A stretch of DNA of 64,000 nucleotides from Bog-473 sp963730785 (GTDB lineage: Bacteria > Actinomycetota > Acidimicrobiia > Acidimicrobiales > RAAP-2): assembly GCA_963730785.1 (NCBI GenBank), contig CAVSTF010000015.1, positions 186,001-250,000 on the forward strand, read 5' to 3'. This document shows positions 9,181 to 17,857 of the stretch, piece after piece (position 1 is the stretch's first letter; every line of letters begins with the position of its first letter). The notes under the pieces were generated by a model. The model was not told the origin of the DNA. It did no database searches and saw only the letters and a program-made list of their open reading frames with translations. Position numbers and translations under genes: made by a program.

Positions 9181-9822
9181 TCAGCCGATTGGAAGAGGTT
9201 TTGTTGCGCCGAGAAGGTCCCCCAGCAGTTCTTGGTGTACCTCTGGGGCCAGCACGGACCGTTCTGAATACTCCGGGTGGGTGGACACCAAGGCCACTTC
9301 GCCCTCCCCGGCCGCCCCAAAGGCCGCCACCTGCTCCGGCGTGAACCCAAAACGCAGGTAGTGCACCGCCGGTGTCACGGTGTCACGCACCAGGGCCGCC
9401 TCGTGATCGGCTTCAGGCACGCTCGGCACCACCACGCCACCGACGCCGCCACCGCCGATCTCCACCCCCAGCGCCCGCTCAATCCCCACCAGGCGAGGTA
9501 GCCAGTCCCGCATGGCCCCGTCCGAGGTCAACTCAATGAACAGGGTGGCCGACAACTCGCCCGGCTCGGGCAAGAGGCGGTTGTAGATGTCCAACTCGAC
9601 CTGGAGCGCCTCATCACTGATGATCTTCTCGACCCGGGCCATCTCCTGAATCTGGAAGCGCACGGTGTCCTCACACTCGAAGACCAGGGTCATGATCGGC
9701 CCCAGCGCCACTCGACGGCGGCGCTTCATGGCGATCACCTGTGCTCGATACGCCTCTCGCACCCGCTCGTACTCCCGCAGGTCCATCACGTCCGCCAGCG
9801 TCAGCCCACTCGAGCCGCTCAT
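9181..9822 (-). CDS. DUF3501 family protein
   Basis: A 213-residue protein starting MSGSSGLTLADVMDLREYE. The stretch VALGPIMTLVFECEDTVRFQIQ early on and LLPEPGELSATLFIEL in the middle are typical of DUF3501. The C-terminal half has a region like AVHYLRFGFTPEQ that ends the family. No catalytic motif is known. It is the last gene of the Fur-rubrerythrin-Fe-S cassette and overlaps the Fe-S gene by 4 bases. In other bacteria DUF3501 is, to my knowledge, recurrently next to the same Fe-S protein and rubrerythrin, so it probably works with them in peroxide or redox handling. That role is inference. Confidence 0.85.
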   Translation of the reverse strand: MSGSSGLTLADVMDLREYERVREAYRAQVIAMKRRRRVALGPIMTLVFECEDTVRFQIQEMARVEKIISDEALQVELDIYNRLLPEPGELSATLFIELTSDGAMRDWLPRLVGIERALGVEIGGGGVGGVVVPSVPEADHEAALVRDTVTPAVHYLRFGFTPEQVAAFGAAGEGEVALVSTHPEYSERSVLAPEVHQELLGDLLGATKPLPIG

Positions 9823-11135
9823 CCGTCCTCCGACAGGCCATAGGCCCGGGCCATCAACTGCAGCGGATGCGAAGGCTTGGTGCCGGTCTCCTGTTCGATG
9901 GCGCCGTTGGCCAAGTGGCAGTCACCGCAGACGACCTCGTTGCCCGCGGCCAGAATCTCCCGGGCCAGCGGCGCCGCCACCTTCCGGGCCAGTTCATAGT
10001 TCTCGGCCCGGTAGCCCCAGGTGCCATCGATGCCCGAACAGCGCTGCACGATGGTGCACTTCACCCCGGCCACCTTCAGCAAGTCGCGGCTCTTGAAACC
10101 GATGTTCTGGGCCTGGAGATGGCAGGCCAAGTGGTAGGTGACGGCATCGGGCACGGCGCCCGACTCTCGCCCCGGGAACTCGGCCCGCAACGCGAACTCG
10201 TCCGCGCTGTCTTTCTGGCGCTTCATTAGATACTCGGCCGGGTCGTAGGTGTGGGCGGCCACCAGCTCGGCCTCGGCGCTTTTCACATACAGGGGATAGT
10301 CCCGCTTGATGACGTAGGCACAGGTCGGTTGGGCCACCACAATGTCGCGTCCCGCCCGGACCTCATCCGCCAGCGCCTTCACATTGCGCGCCGCCGCCTG
10401 ACCGAACTGCTCGAGGTTGCCCGTGTGCAACCAGGGCGCACCACAGCACTTGGTCCCCTCGGGGACAGAGCATTCGACCCCGTTGTGCTCGTAGACCCGG
10501 ACCAGGTCCTTGCCGACGTCCGGATCCATGTACTCCACGAAGCAGGTGGGAAAGACCGAGACGGCTCCCCCTTCCTTTGATCCGGCGGCCGGCCTCCTCC
10601 GCTTCTTGAACCAGGTGGTGAAGCGTTGCTTGGCGTAGGGCGGTAGCAGCCGTTCCGAGGCCAGGCCCACCGTCTTCTCCATCACCCGACGCGGCAGCGA
10701 GCCGGGCGTCCCGGTGGCCCAGTTCACCACCGGAGCGGCGGCCACCGAGATACTCCCCAGCGCATCGGTACGACCCAAGAACTGATCCGTCAATCGTTCC
10801 CGAATCGGTGCCCCCTGCTGCTTGCGCACCGCGTGGACGCGGCTCATCAAGCGCGGGAAATCAAGCTTCCACTCGTGCGGTGGCACGTAGGGACACTTCA
10901 CGTAGCAGAGCTTGCACTGGTAGCACTCGTCGACCACCTGGCCCTGCTCGGCGTCGCTCATCTGGTGCACGTCGCCCTCGTGGGCATCGATGAACCCGAA
11001 CATGGTGGGGAACGACGGGCACAAGTTGAAGCAGAGCCGGCAGCCGTGGCACAGGTCGAAGACGCGGTCCAACTCCCCCCGCAGGTCTGCGGGGTCGAAG
11101 TACTGCGGATCGGTGGGGTCGTAGGTGGCGGTCAT
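9819..11135 (-). CDS. heterodisulfide-reductase/GlpC-like Fe-S protein with CCG modules
   Basis: A 438-residue soluble protein. Two ferredoxin-type 4Fe-4S motifs lie near residues 29-40 (CHGCRLCFNLCP) and 71-82 (CYQCKLCYVKCP). Two cysteine-rich CCG-type modules follow: the first has VFPTCFVEY, KCCGAPWL and AQPTCAYV; the second has YHLACHLQAQN, QRCSGIDGTWG and CGDCHLANG, where CCG is replaced by CSG. The overall plan matches GlpC and HdrD-type electron carriers. No membrane helix is seen. It lies 16 bases after rubrerythrin and overlaps DUF3501, suggesting it passes electrons to rubrerythrin. ATG 11135 is chosen; an upstream extension in the frame runs through the rubrerythrin gene. Confidence 0.88.
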   Translation of the reverse strand: MTATYDPTDPQYFDPADLRGELDRVFDLCHGCRLCFNLCPSFPTMFGFIDAHEGDVHQMSDAEQGQVVDECYQCKLCYVKCPYVPPHEWKLDFPRLMSRVHAVRKQQGAPIRERLTDQFLGRTDALGSISVAAAPVVNWATGTPGSLPRRVMEKTVGLASERLLPPYAKQRFTTWFKKRRRPAAGSKEGGAVSVFPTCFVEYMDPDVGKDLVRVYEHNGVECSVPEGTKCCGAPWLHTGNLEQFGQAAARNVKALADEVRAGRDIVVAQPTCAYVIKRDYPLYVKSAEAELVAAHTYDPAEYLMKRQKDSADEFALRAEFPGRESGAVPDAVTYHLACHLQAQNIGFKSRDLLKVAGVKCTIVQRCSGIDGTWGYRAENYELARKVAAPLAREILAAGNEVVCGDCHLANGAIEQETGTKPSHPLQLMARAYGLSEDG

Positions 11136-11151
11136 GTGGACGCGCCGCTCC

Positions 11152-11571
<420 letters not shown>

Positions 11572-11588
11572 GTTGGTTCGTACCTTTC

Positions 11589-12017
11589 CTAGTGATTGAT
11601 TGGTCGACACTCGTCGCACAAGCCCCGAAAGATGATGTCGGCGCTGGAGATCTCGAATCCCTGGCTGGCCCCCGCCGGCACCTCAAGGCCGGGGATATCG
11701 GCCTTCACGTCGCGCACCTTGCCGCAGGACCGGCAGACCAGGTGGTGGTGTGATTCCTCGGTGTTGGGGTCGAAGCGGGCGGAACCGGTACCCAAGTCCA
11801 GGGCCGTGATCTCCCCCAGTTCGGCCAGATCATTCAGGGTTTGGTACACGGTCTTGAGCGAGACATTGGGCATTTCCGCCCGCACCCGCTCGAACACCTT
11901 CTCGGCCGATGGATGCGTCACATCGCCATCGAGGGCCCGAAAGATGCACTGGCGTTGCGCCGTGATGTTGCGCCCGTGAGCCCGGAAGAGATCGGTCAGC
12001 GCCTCAGGAGATTGCAT
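11589..12017 (-). CDS. Fur/PerR family metalloregulator
   Basis: A 142-residue Fur-family repressor. The winged helix carries VSLKTVYQTLNDLAELGEI. The metal-sensing part has FDPNTEESHHHLVCRSCGK, and the structural zinc site is formed by CRSC and CDEC. Its position at the head of a rubrerythrin cassette points to a PerR-like, peroxide-sensing role rather than iron uptake. A palindrome 32 bases upstream of the start suggests autoregulation of the whole cassette. I have not assigned a gene symbol because Fur, PerR and Zur cannot be safely separated from sequence alone. Confidence 0.9.
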   Translation of the reverse strand: MQSPEALTDLFRAHGRNITAQRQCIFRALDGDVTHPSAEKVFERVRAEMPNVSLKTVYQTLNDLAELGEITALDLGTGSARFDPNTEESHHHLVCRSCGKVRDVKADIPGLEVPAGASQGFEISSADIIFRGLCDECRPINH

Positions 12018-12048
12018 CGGAAACGCACCCTAGCGGGACTCACCCATT

Positions 12049-12065
12049 TTGACAATCGTTGTTAA
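12049..12065. promoter_or_regulatory. candidate Fur/PerR operator
   Basis: The 17-base element TTGACAATCGTTGTTAA is an imperfect palindrome of the form TTnACAAnnnTTGTnAA. It is AT-rich against GC-rich surroundings and fills the short gap between the glyoxalase stop and the Fur-family start. Fur-family operators are typically AT-rich inverted repeats of this length. It probably controls the downstream regulator-rubrerythrin-Fe-S-DUF3501 transcript. Confidence 0.55.
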
Positions 12066-12554
12066 TTAGCGGATGGTGCTCCCAAACCGGATCAGGTTGC
12101 CGTCGGGGTCCCTGACCGAGCCCTCCCGCTTGCCATAGTCCTCATCCTTCGGACCTTCGACGTCGATCCCCGCGGCTCGCCACTCCTCGGCCACCCGGTT
12201 GGCGTCCTGGCAATGGAGGTACAGCGCACCTTGCCCGGCCACGTCATCGCCTTCCGGCTGGGCCAAGTGGATGGTGAGGTGCGGCTCGCGATGTGCGAAC
12301 CCATAGGAGTCGTCATGCAGTGACACTTCGAAGCCGGCCCGCTCGAACCAGGCCGCCGATCGGGCCACGTCGGCCACCTGGAAGATCGGCTCAAAGCCCC
12401 GCACCAGCCAGGTGTCACTGATGAGTTCGAGTTGACCCTCCCGCTGACCGTTCAACCCACCCAGGCAGTCATGGCAGATCGGCAGGTCGGGATGCGATCG
12501 GAGGCGCACCCACCAGTCGACCGAGGTCGAACAGCACACACACGTCTCAGCCAT
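12066..12554 (-). CDS. zinc-ribbon-like plus VOC (glyoxalase/bleomycin-resistance fold) protein
   Basis: A 162-residue protein with two parts. Residues 1-35 have closely spaced cysteines, CVCC and later CHDC, which could bind zinc. Residues 50-160 form one vicinal-oxygen-chelate domain with FQVADVARSAAWFERAGFEV, LTIHLAQPEGDD and EGSVRDPDGNLIRFG. The VOC family includes glyoxalases, dioxygenases and drug-binding proteins; here the function is unknown. A strong AGGAGG precedes the ATG. It lies directly upstream of the Fur-family gene on the same strand, but the operator between them suggests separate control. Confidence 0.82.
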   Translation of the reverse strand: MAETCVCCSTSVDWWVRLRSHPDLPICHDCLGGLNGQREGQLELISDTWLVRGFEPIFQVADVARSAAWFERAGFEVSLHDDSYGFAHREPHLTIHLAQPEGDDVAGQGALYLHCQDANRVAEEWRAAGIDVEGPKDEDYGKREGSVRDPDGNLIRFGSTIR

Positions 12555-12572
12555 TCAGATCCTCCTGGCGTA

Positions 12573-12590
12573 GTTGACGATTCGTTGACG
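12573..12590. repeat. tandem 7-base direct repeat upstream of the VOC gene
   Basis: GTTGACG occurs twice with a 4-base spacer (12573-12579 and 12584-12590), giving an 11-base period, about 19 bases upstream of the VOC start. This spacing is typical of response-regulator binding sites, but could be chance. Confidence 0.3.
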
Positions 12591-12729
12591 TAAAGGGCCG
12601 AAGCGCAAGTGCCATCGCGCCATGTTGTCACCGAGAGGCCCGTCAGCGACGAAAGAAACGTCGCACCGGCACCCGAAAAGCAACTGAATGACACCACTGC
12701 AGCCACACCCAGCGGGCATGCTGGTTGCC

Positions 12730-12897
12730 ATGGTCACTGACCGGCTCCACAAGATCCTCAAGGGTGAGCCTGAAGATGAGTCGGCCGTGCAGGAACTGAA
12801 GCCCTGGCGGGAAGTCGGATGGATTTTCAAGGACGGCCAAGCCGTGGCCATTGAGCGCCTCGGAGACGAGTCGAGAATGCGCTCGGTGGAACTCTGA
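12730..12897 (+). CDS. small hypothetical protein
   Basis: A 55-residue reading frame starting MVTDRLHKILKGEPEDE and containing WREVGWIFKDGQAVAIERLG. I do not recognise a family. It is judged real because its codon use is like its neighbours and it overlaps the next small gene by one base at 12897 on the same strand, a common sign of coupled genes. An ATG at 12688 would add 14 residues of low-complexity sequence and is less likely. Confidence 0.5.
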   Translation: MVTDRLHKILKGEPEDESAVQELKPWREVGWIFKDGQAVAIERLGDESRMRSVEL

Positions 12898-13103
12898 TGA
12901 TCCGGATCACCCGATTCGACGACGGCGGGGCCCAGCAGGCTGAGATCACGCTCGATGACTTCACCATCGAGATCCTCTATTCCGGTATCGCCGACCTGTT
13001 GCAACAGGCGGCGACCGTCCCGGAGGAAATCGCTCCGGCGGCTCCGATCTCGCACGAAGCACGACTCCGCCGCTCGCGTATCCTGACCCGCATTTTCGAA
13101 TAG
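12897..13103 (+). CDS. small hypothetical protein
   Basis: A 68-residue protein, MIRITRFDDGGAQQAEITLD at the start and a basic C-terminus HEARLRRSRILTRIFE. No family is recognised. It begins at the last base of the previous small gene (TGATG overlap) and ends 55 bases before glpD. The pair might be a small regulatory or structural unit; nothing in the sequence gives a function. Confidence 0.5.
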   Translation: MIRITRFDDGGAQQAEITLDDFTIEILYSGIADLLQQAATVPEEIAPAAPISHEARLRRSRILTRIFE

Positions 13104-13118
13104 GTCGGTCCGCCACCA

Positions 13119-13133
13119 GGGTCAAGATGACCC
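13119..13133. promoter_or_regulatory. inverted repeat before glpD
   Basis: GGGTCA-AGA-TGACCC is a perfect 6-bp inverted repeat with a 3-base centre, ending 25 bases before the glpD ATG. It could be the operator of the glycerol operon or a weak terminator of the preceding small genes. No T-run follows, which favours an operator. Confidence 0.4.
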
Positions 13134-13157
13134 CTCGCCGCCGTGTGGCAGGCTGGC

Positions 13158-14822
13158 ATGATGCACCGGTTTCAACGCCAGGACTCCCTGCGCCGCCTGG
13201 CTGAGGAGCAATTCGACGTCCTCGTCATAGGGGGTGGCATCACCGGTGCCGGCGTGGCGCTCGATGCCGCCAGCCGGGGGTTGAAGACGGCCCTGGTCGA
13301 GATGAACGACTTCGCCTCGGGCACTTCGTCCAAGTCCTCGAAGATGATCCATGGCGGTCTGCGGTATCTGCAGCAGCGTGAGTTCCGGCTCGTCTACGAG
13401 AATCTGGCCGAGCGGCAACACCTGCTGGACAACGCGCCCCACCTGGTCGCCCCCCTCCCCTTCCTGATCCCGCTCTTCGGTCGCGATGGTGTGGTCTCCA
13501 AGACGGTGGCTCGGTCGTACTCGACCGCCCTGTGGCTCTACGACATCACCGGTGGCCTTCGCATCGGCTCCAAACACCGACGGGTCGGCAAGGAAGAAGC
13601 CCTGCGCCATCTCCCGACGCTGAACACCGAGCATCTGGTGGCCGGTTTCCTCTACTTCGATGCCCGGGCGGACGACGCTCGCCTCACCTTGACGCTGGCC
13701 CGCACCGCCGCCCTGGAACACGATGCCGTCGTCGCCAACTACACCTCCGTGGTCCGCCTGACCACCGACGATCAGGGCCACACCAATGGAGCGGTGGTTC
13801 GGTCCGCGCTCGACGACCAGGCCGAAGCGTTCTCCGTGCGAGCTCGGGTCGTGGTCAACGCCACCGGCGTGTGGGCCGACGACATCCGGGAGTTCGACGA
13901 AGGCACGCACCCCCACTCCATCCGCCCGGCCAAGGGCGTGCACGTCACCGTGCCGGCCGATCGGCTGCCCTGCGACATCGCGGCCGTGATCCCCGTTCCC
14001 AAGGACCGCCGATCCATCTTCGTCGTCTCGTGGCCGGAGACCGACCTCGTCTACCTGGGCACGACCGATACCGACTACCAGGGACCGTTGGTCGATCCGG
14101 CCTGCACTCCCGAGGACGTTGACTACCTGTTGGACGCGGCCAACAACGTGACCACCTCCAAGCTGACCCGGGCCGACGTGACCGGCGTTTGGGCCGGCCT
14201 GCGACCGTTGCTGGCGCCACCTGATGACGGTGGTCATGTCTCCGAGCGCACCTCTGACCTGTCCCGCCGCCACACGGTGCGGACGTCGGAGCACGGCGTG
14301 GTCTCGGTGACCGGCGGCAAGTTGACCACCTACCGCAAGATGGCCGAGGACACCGTCGACGCGGTGACCAAGCAGTTGGGCGAATCACCCAAGAGCCGCC
14401 GCTGCGTCACCAAGAAACTGCGCCTGCACGGCTACACCGTGGCCACTCGCGATCCCGTCGCCATGGCGCAGCCCAACTCGCACCTGACCGGTCGCTACGG
14501 CACCGACGCCAAGGCTGTCCTGTCCTTGGCCGACGGTCGGCCCGAACTCCTGCAGCCGGTAATCGAGGGCCTCCCCTATATCGGGGCCGAGCTGCTCTAC
14601 GCCGTCCGCGAGGAGATGGCCCAGACACTGAGTGATGTCTTGGCCCGGCGCACCCGCTCCATGATCCAGCGGGCCCAACCCACCATGGCCGCCGCCCACG
14701 CGGCGGCGCGCCTCATCGCTCCCGAACTCAATTGGAGTGAGGAAGAAACAGTCGAGCAAGCCACACGCTTTATCGAGCACTGCGAGAAGGAACTCCTGAC
14801 CGCCGGATTGGAACTGCCATGA
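13158..14822 (+). CDS. glpD: glycerol-3-phosphate dehydrogenase (FAD)
   Basis: A 554-residue flavoprotein that oxidises sn-glycerol 3-phosphate to dihydroxyacetone phosphate at the membrane and feeds the quinone pool. The FAD motif is FDVLVIGGGITGAGVALDAA at about residues 20-40, followed by the family signature SGTSSKSSKMIHGGLRYLQQ. Later motifs include VVNATGVWADD, YLGTTDTDYQGP and SVTGGKLTTYRKMAED, then the C-terminal DAO_C domain. ATG 13158 or the adjacent ATG is preferred over a GTG at 13143. The stop overlaps the next gene by 4 bases, so the three glycerol genes are translationally coupled. Confidence 0.93.
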   Translation: MMHRFQRQDSLRRLAEEQFDVLVIGGGITGAGVALDAASRGLKTALVEMNDFASGTSSKSSKMIHGGLRYLQQREFRLVYENLAERQHLLDNAPHLVAPLPFLIPLFGRDGVVSKTVARSYSTALWLYDITGGLRIGSKHRRVGKEEALRHLPTLNTEHLVAGFLYFDARADDARLTLTLARTAALEHDAVVANYTSVVRLTTDDQGHTNGAVVRSALDDQAEAFSVRARVVVNATGVWADDIREFDEGTHPHSIRPAKGVHVTVPADRLPCDIAAVIPVPKDRRSIFVVSWPETDLVYLGTTDTDYQGPLVDPACTPEDVDYLLDAANNVTTSKLTRADVTGVWAGLRPLLAPPDDGGHVSERTSDLSRRHTVRTSEHGVVSVTGGKLTTYRKMAEDTVDAVTKQLGESPKSRRCVTKKLRLHGYTVATRDPVAMAQPNSHLTGRYGTDAKAVLSLADGRPELLQPVIEGLPYIGAELLYAVREEMAQTLSDVLARRTRSMIQRAQPTMAAAHAAARLIAPELNWSEEETVEQATRFIEHCEKELLTAGLELP

Positions 14823-16330
14823 CCGTGCCCACGCCCGTCACCCCGGTCGATGCCGATCCGTCCGTCGTCACCGACCGACTATCCGGTCATGTGGTGGACA
14901 TCAGCAGTCAGCTCCTTGAGAGCTTGATCGCCACCGGAGCGCACGTCACCTCCGATGACGCCGCTCGCGTCGATGCGGCCCGAGACTGGTGGCCGTTGGC
15001 CATCGGGTGGGCGGCTGAAGGCACCGTCCCGCAGCGACCGGCCGTGGTGGTCACCCCCACTTCGACTGAGCAGGTGTCGGCCGTGCTGGCGGCCTGCCAT
15101 GACGCCATCGTGCCCGTCACGCCGATCGCCGGCCGCAGCGGTGTCTGCGGCGGCTCCATTCCGGTCTTTGGCGGCGTGGCCCTCGATCTCACCGGCCTCG
15201 ATGGGCTGGTCTCGGTGGATGAAGTCTCACTGACCGTCGACGTGCGAGCCGGCATGTTCGGACCCGACCTCGAAGATGCCCTCGGCAACGTCGGACCGGG
15301 CTACACCCTCGGCCACTGGCCCCAGTCCATGGACCTCTCCACCGTCGGCGGCTGGCTGGCCTGCCGCGGCGCCGGCCAGTACTCGACCCGCTACGGAAAA
15401 ATTGAAGACATGGTGCTCGGTCTCGAAGTGGTGCTGGCCGACGGGCGCATCGTGCACACCGAGGGCCACGGCCCCCGCGCCGCCACCGGCCCGAACCTCA
15501 CCCAACTCTTCGTCGGCAGTGAGGGCACGCTCGGCGTCATCACCGAAGCCAAGTTCCGCATCCATCCGCTGCCACCGGCCCAGGAACGTCGTGCCTTCGG
15601 GTTCGACTCCTTTGCCGCCGGCCTCGATGCCTGCCGCAAAATTCTGCGCCGAGGGGCGACCCCGGCCGTCCTCCGGCTCTACGACCAGACTGAATCCGGC
15701 CGTAACTTCGACCAGCCCGACACCAATGTGCTGATCGTGCTCGATGAGACCGATCCCGCCCTCCTCGCCGGCACCATGGCCGTCATCGACGATGAGTGCA
15801 CCAGCGCCGCCGAGGCCCACCCACTCGATGTCGCCTTGGTCGAACGCTGGCTCGGCCACCGCAATGACGTGTCCGCCCTGGCGCCGCTGTGGCGGGCCGG
15901 CGTGGTGGTGGACACGGCGGAGATTTCCGGATCGTGGGCGGCCCTGCCCGGCCTGTTCGACGAAATCGTCGGCAGTCTCAAAGCCATCGAGGGCACGCTG
16001 GCCGCCTCAGCGCATCAGTCACATGCCTATACCGACGGCGCCTGCCTCTACTTCACCTTCGCCGGTCGTGGCCCCGAGGGCGATGCCGAATGGCGCGAGC
16101 AGTACTACCGCCACGCCTGGGACACCGTGACCAACGCCACCATGGCCCACGGTGCGGCCATCAGCCACCATCACGGCATCGGCCTGAACCGTTCACGCTT
16201 CCTCCCCGAAGCGCTCGGCACCGGATTCGACGTCCTCACCGGCCTGAAAAAGACATTCGATCCCGCCGGCATCCTCAACCCGGGCAAGTTCGGCCTCCCG
16301 TCGCCGTTCGGTCCCTCTCCCTGGCAATGA
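14819..16330 (+). CDS. FAD-binding oxidase, alkyl-dihydroxyacetonephosphate synthase-like
   Basis: A 503-residue PCMH-type FAD protein. The FAD domain has VTPIAGRSGVCGGS, DLSTVGGWLACRGAGQYSTR and LFVGSEGTLGVITEAKFRIH. The C-terminal half carries AHQSHAYTDGACLYFTF and SHHHGIGLNRSRFLP; the His cluster matches the active-site region of alkyl-DHAP synthase, the ether-lipid enzyme. It could instead be a glycolate/lactate-oxidase-type dehydrogenase, but the HHHG motif favours the AGPS group. It overlaps glpD and glpK by 4 bases at each end, so it likely works on glycerol-derived phosphates. Confidence 0.85.
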   Translation: MTVPTPVTPVDADPSVVTDRLSGHVVDISSQLLESLIATGAHVTSDDAARVDAARDWWPLAIGWAAEGTVPQRPAVVVTPTSTEQVSAVLAACHDAIVPVTPIAGRSGVCGGSIPVFGGVALDLTGLDGLVSVDEVSLTVDVRAGMFGPDLEDALGNVGPGYTLGHWPQSMDLSTVGGWLACRGAGQYSTRYGKIEDMVLGLEVVLADGRIVHTEGHGPRAATGPNLTQLFVGSEGTLGVITEAKFRIHPLPPAQERRAFGFDSFAAGLDACRKILRRGATPAVLRLYDQTESGRNFDQPDTNVLIVLDETDPALLAGTMAVIDDECTSAAEAHPLDVALVERWLGHRNDVSALAPLWRAGVVVDTAEISGSWAALPGLFDEIVGSLKAIEGTLAASAHQSHAYTDGACLYFTFAGRGPEGDAEWREQYYRHAWDTVTNATMAHGAAISHHHGIGLNRSRFLPEALGTGFDVLTGLKKTFDPAGILNPGKFGLPSPFGPSPWQ

Positions 16331-17833
16331 GCCCATCCGGCGACAGTGTGCTGGTGGTCGATGTCGGCACGTCCGGCGTCCGAGCCGCCATCGTTCGGCC
16401 CGACGCCTCGGTCACCAACGCGCACTATGCGCCCGTCCTCCCTGATTCACCGGCCCCCGGCATCGTCGAGTTCGACGCCACTTTGCTGGCGACCGCAGCC
16501 TTGCGCATGGCCAAGGTCGCCCTGGCTGATGGCGGCCCGGTGGCGGCCGTCGGCATTGCCAACCAACGGGCGTCGACCATTGTCTGGGAGCGAGCCACCG
16601 GTCGACCCGTCGCGCCCGGCATCGGTTGGCAAGACCTACGCACGGTCGGCGACTGTCTCGTGCTGCAGGCTGAAGGCATCCGGTTGGCCCCCAACGCATC
16701 GGCTACCAAGTTGATGTCGATCCTCGATGCGGTCGACCCCGAACGCAAGCGGGCCGAAGCCGGCGAACTCTGCTTTGGTACCGTCGACACCTGGGTGGCC
16801 TGGACGCTGTCCGGCGGAGCCGAAGCCGGGAGCGACGCGCTGCACATCACCGATGCCAGCAATGCGGCGGTCACTGCCCTGGTTGACGCCGCCACCATCA
16901 CCTGGGACGAAGCGCTACTGGAACGGCTGCGCATTCCGTTGGCCATGCTGCCACGCATCGTGGACTCGTCCGGCGCCATCGGTCCGTGCTCGGCGCTCGA
17001 CGGCGCGCCCACCATCAGCGGCATCGCCGGCGACCAACAGGCCTCTCTGGTCGGCCAAGGTTGCACCCGACCCGGCTTGGCCAAGGCCACCTTCGGGACC
17101 GGCGGCATGCTCGACCAGTGCACCGGACCCGGCCGTCCGCCCACTCATGCCGGCCAGGGCAATGCCGGGACCTTTCCGATCGTGGCCTACCGGGTCAATG
17201 GTGAAGCCACGTGGGGTGTTGAGGCCGTGATGCTCTCGGCCGGCACCTGTGTCGAGTGGCTGCGCGACGACCTCGGCATCCTCTCGTCGTCCGATGAATC
17301 AGATGCCGTGGCGGCACAATGCGAGACCACGGGCGACGTCTGGTTCGTGCCCGCCCTGCTCGGTCTGGGCACTCCCGTCTGGGACTTTGGCGCCCGGGGC
17401 ACCCTGGTTGGACTGACCCGCGGATCGGGGCGACCCGAGATTGTCCGAGCCGTGCTCGAAGGCGTGGCCCACCGCGGGCGCCGACCTGGTCGAAGCGGCC
17501 GAGGCCGACAGCGGGCATCCCATCGACACATTGCGCATTGACGGCGGCATGTCGGACAACAAGGTCTTCGTCACCGCGCTGGCCGATGCCATTGGGCGCC
17601 CGGTCGAGATCTCACCGGTGCTCGAAGCCACCACGCTCGGCGCCGGCCTTCTGGCCGGATTGGCCATCGGCAACTACTCGTCGACCGATGAACTGGCCGA
17701 GACCTTTACTCCCCGAGAGATCGTCGAACCCAGCAACGACGATGCCACTCGTGCGCACACACGTGAGCGGTGGCTGTCGGCCCGGTCCAAGGCCGAAAAG
17801 ACAATCCCCGAACTTTCGGGCATTTCCTTCTAG
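16327..17833 (+). CDS. glpK: FGGY-family kinase, probable glycerol kinase, one frameshift
   Basis: Joined across one extra G in the GGG at 17476-17478, this gives about 501 residues, the glycerol kinase length. The start MSPSGDSVLVVDVGTSGVRA holds the phosphate-1 motif DVGTSG. Other motifs are IANQRASTIVWERATG, ISGIAGDQQASLVGQG and AKATFGTGGMLDQ, and after the break LRIDGGMSDNKVFV with the adenosine motif TLGAGLLAGLA. GlpK phosphorylates glycerol for the adjacent GlpD. Some substrate uncertainty remains, since FGGY kinases are diverse, but the coupling to glpD supports glycerol. Confidence 0.85.
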
Positions 17834-17857
17834 TCGGCGACCTAGACCAGAGCGCCG

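Noticed and set aside
16927..17833. Programmed frameshifting in glpK, or in genes generally
   Set aside because: The breaks occur in unrelated genes, at sites with no slippery heptamer plus structure, and always need one base removed. A consensus error is simpler.
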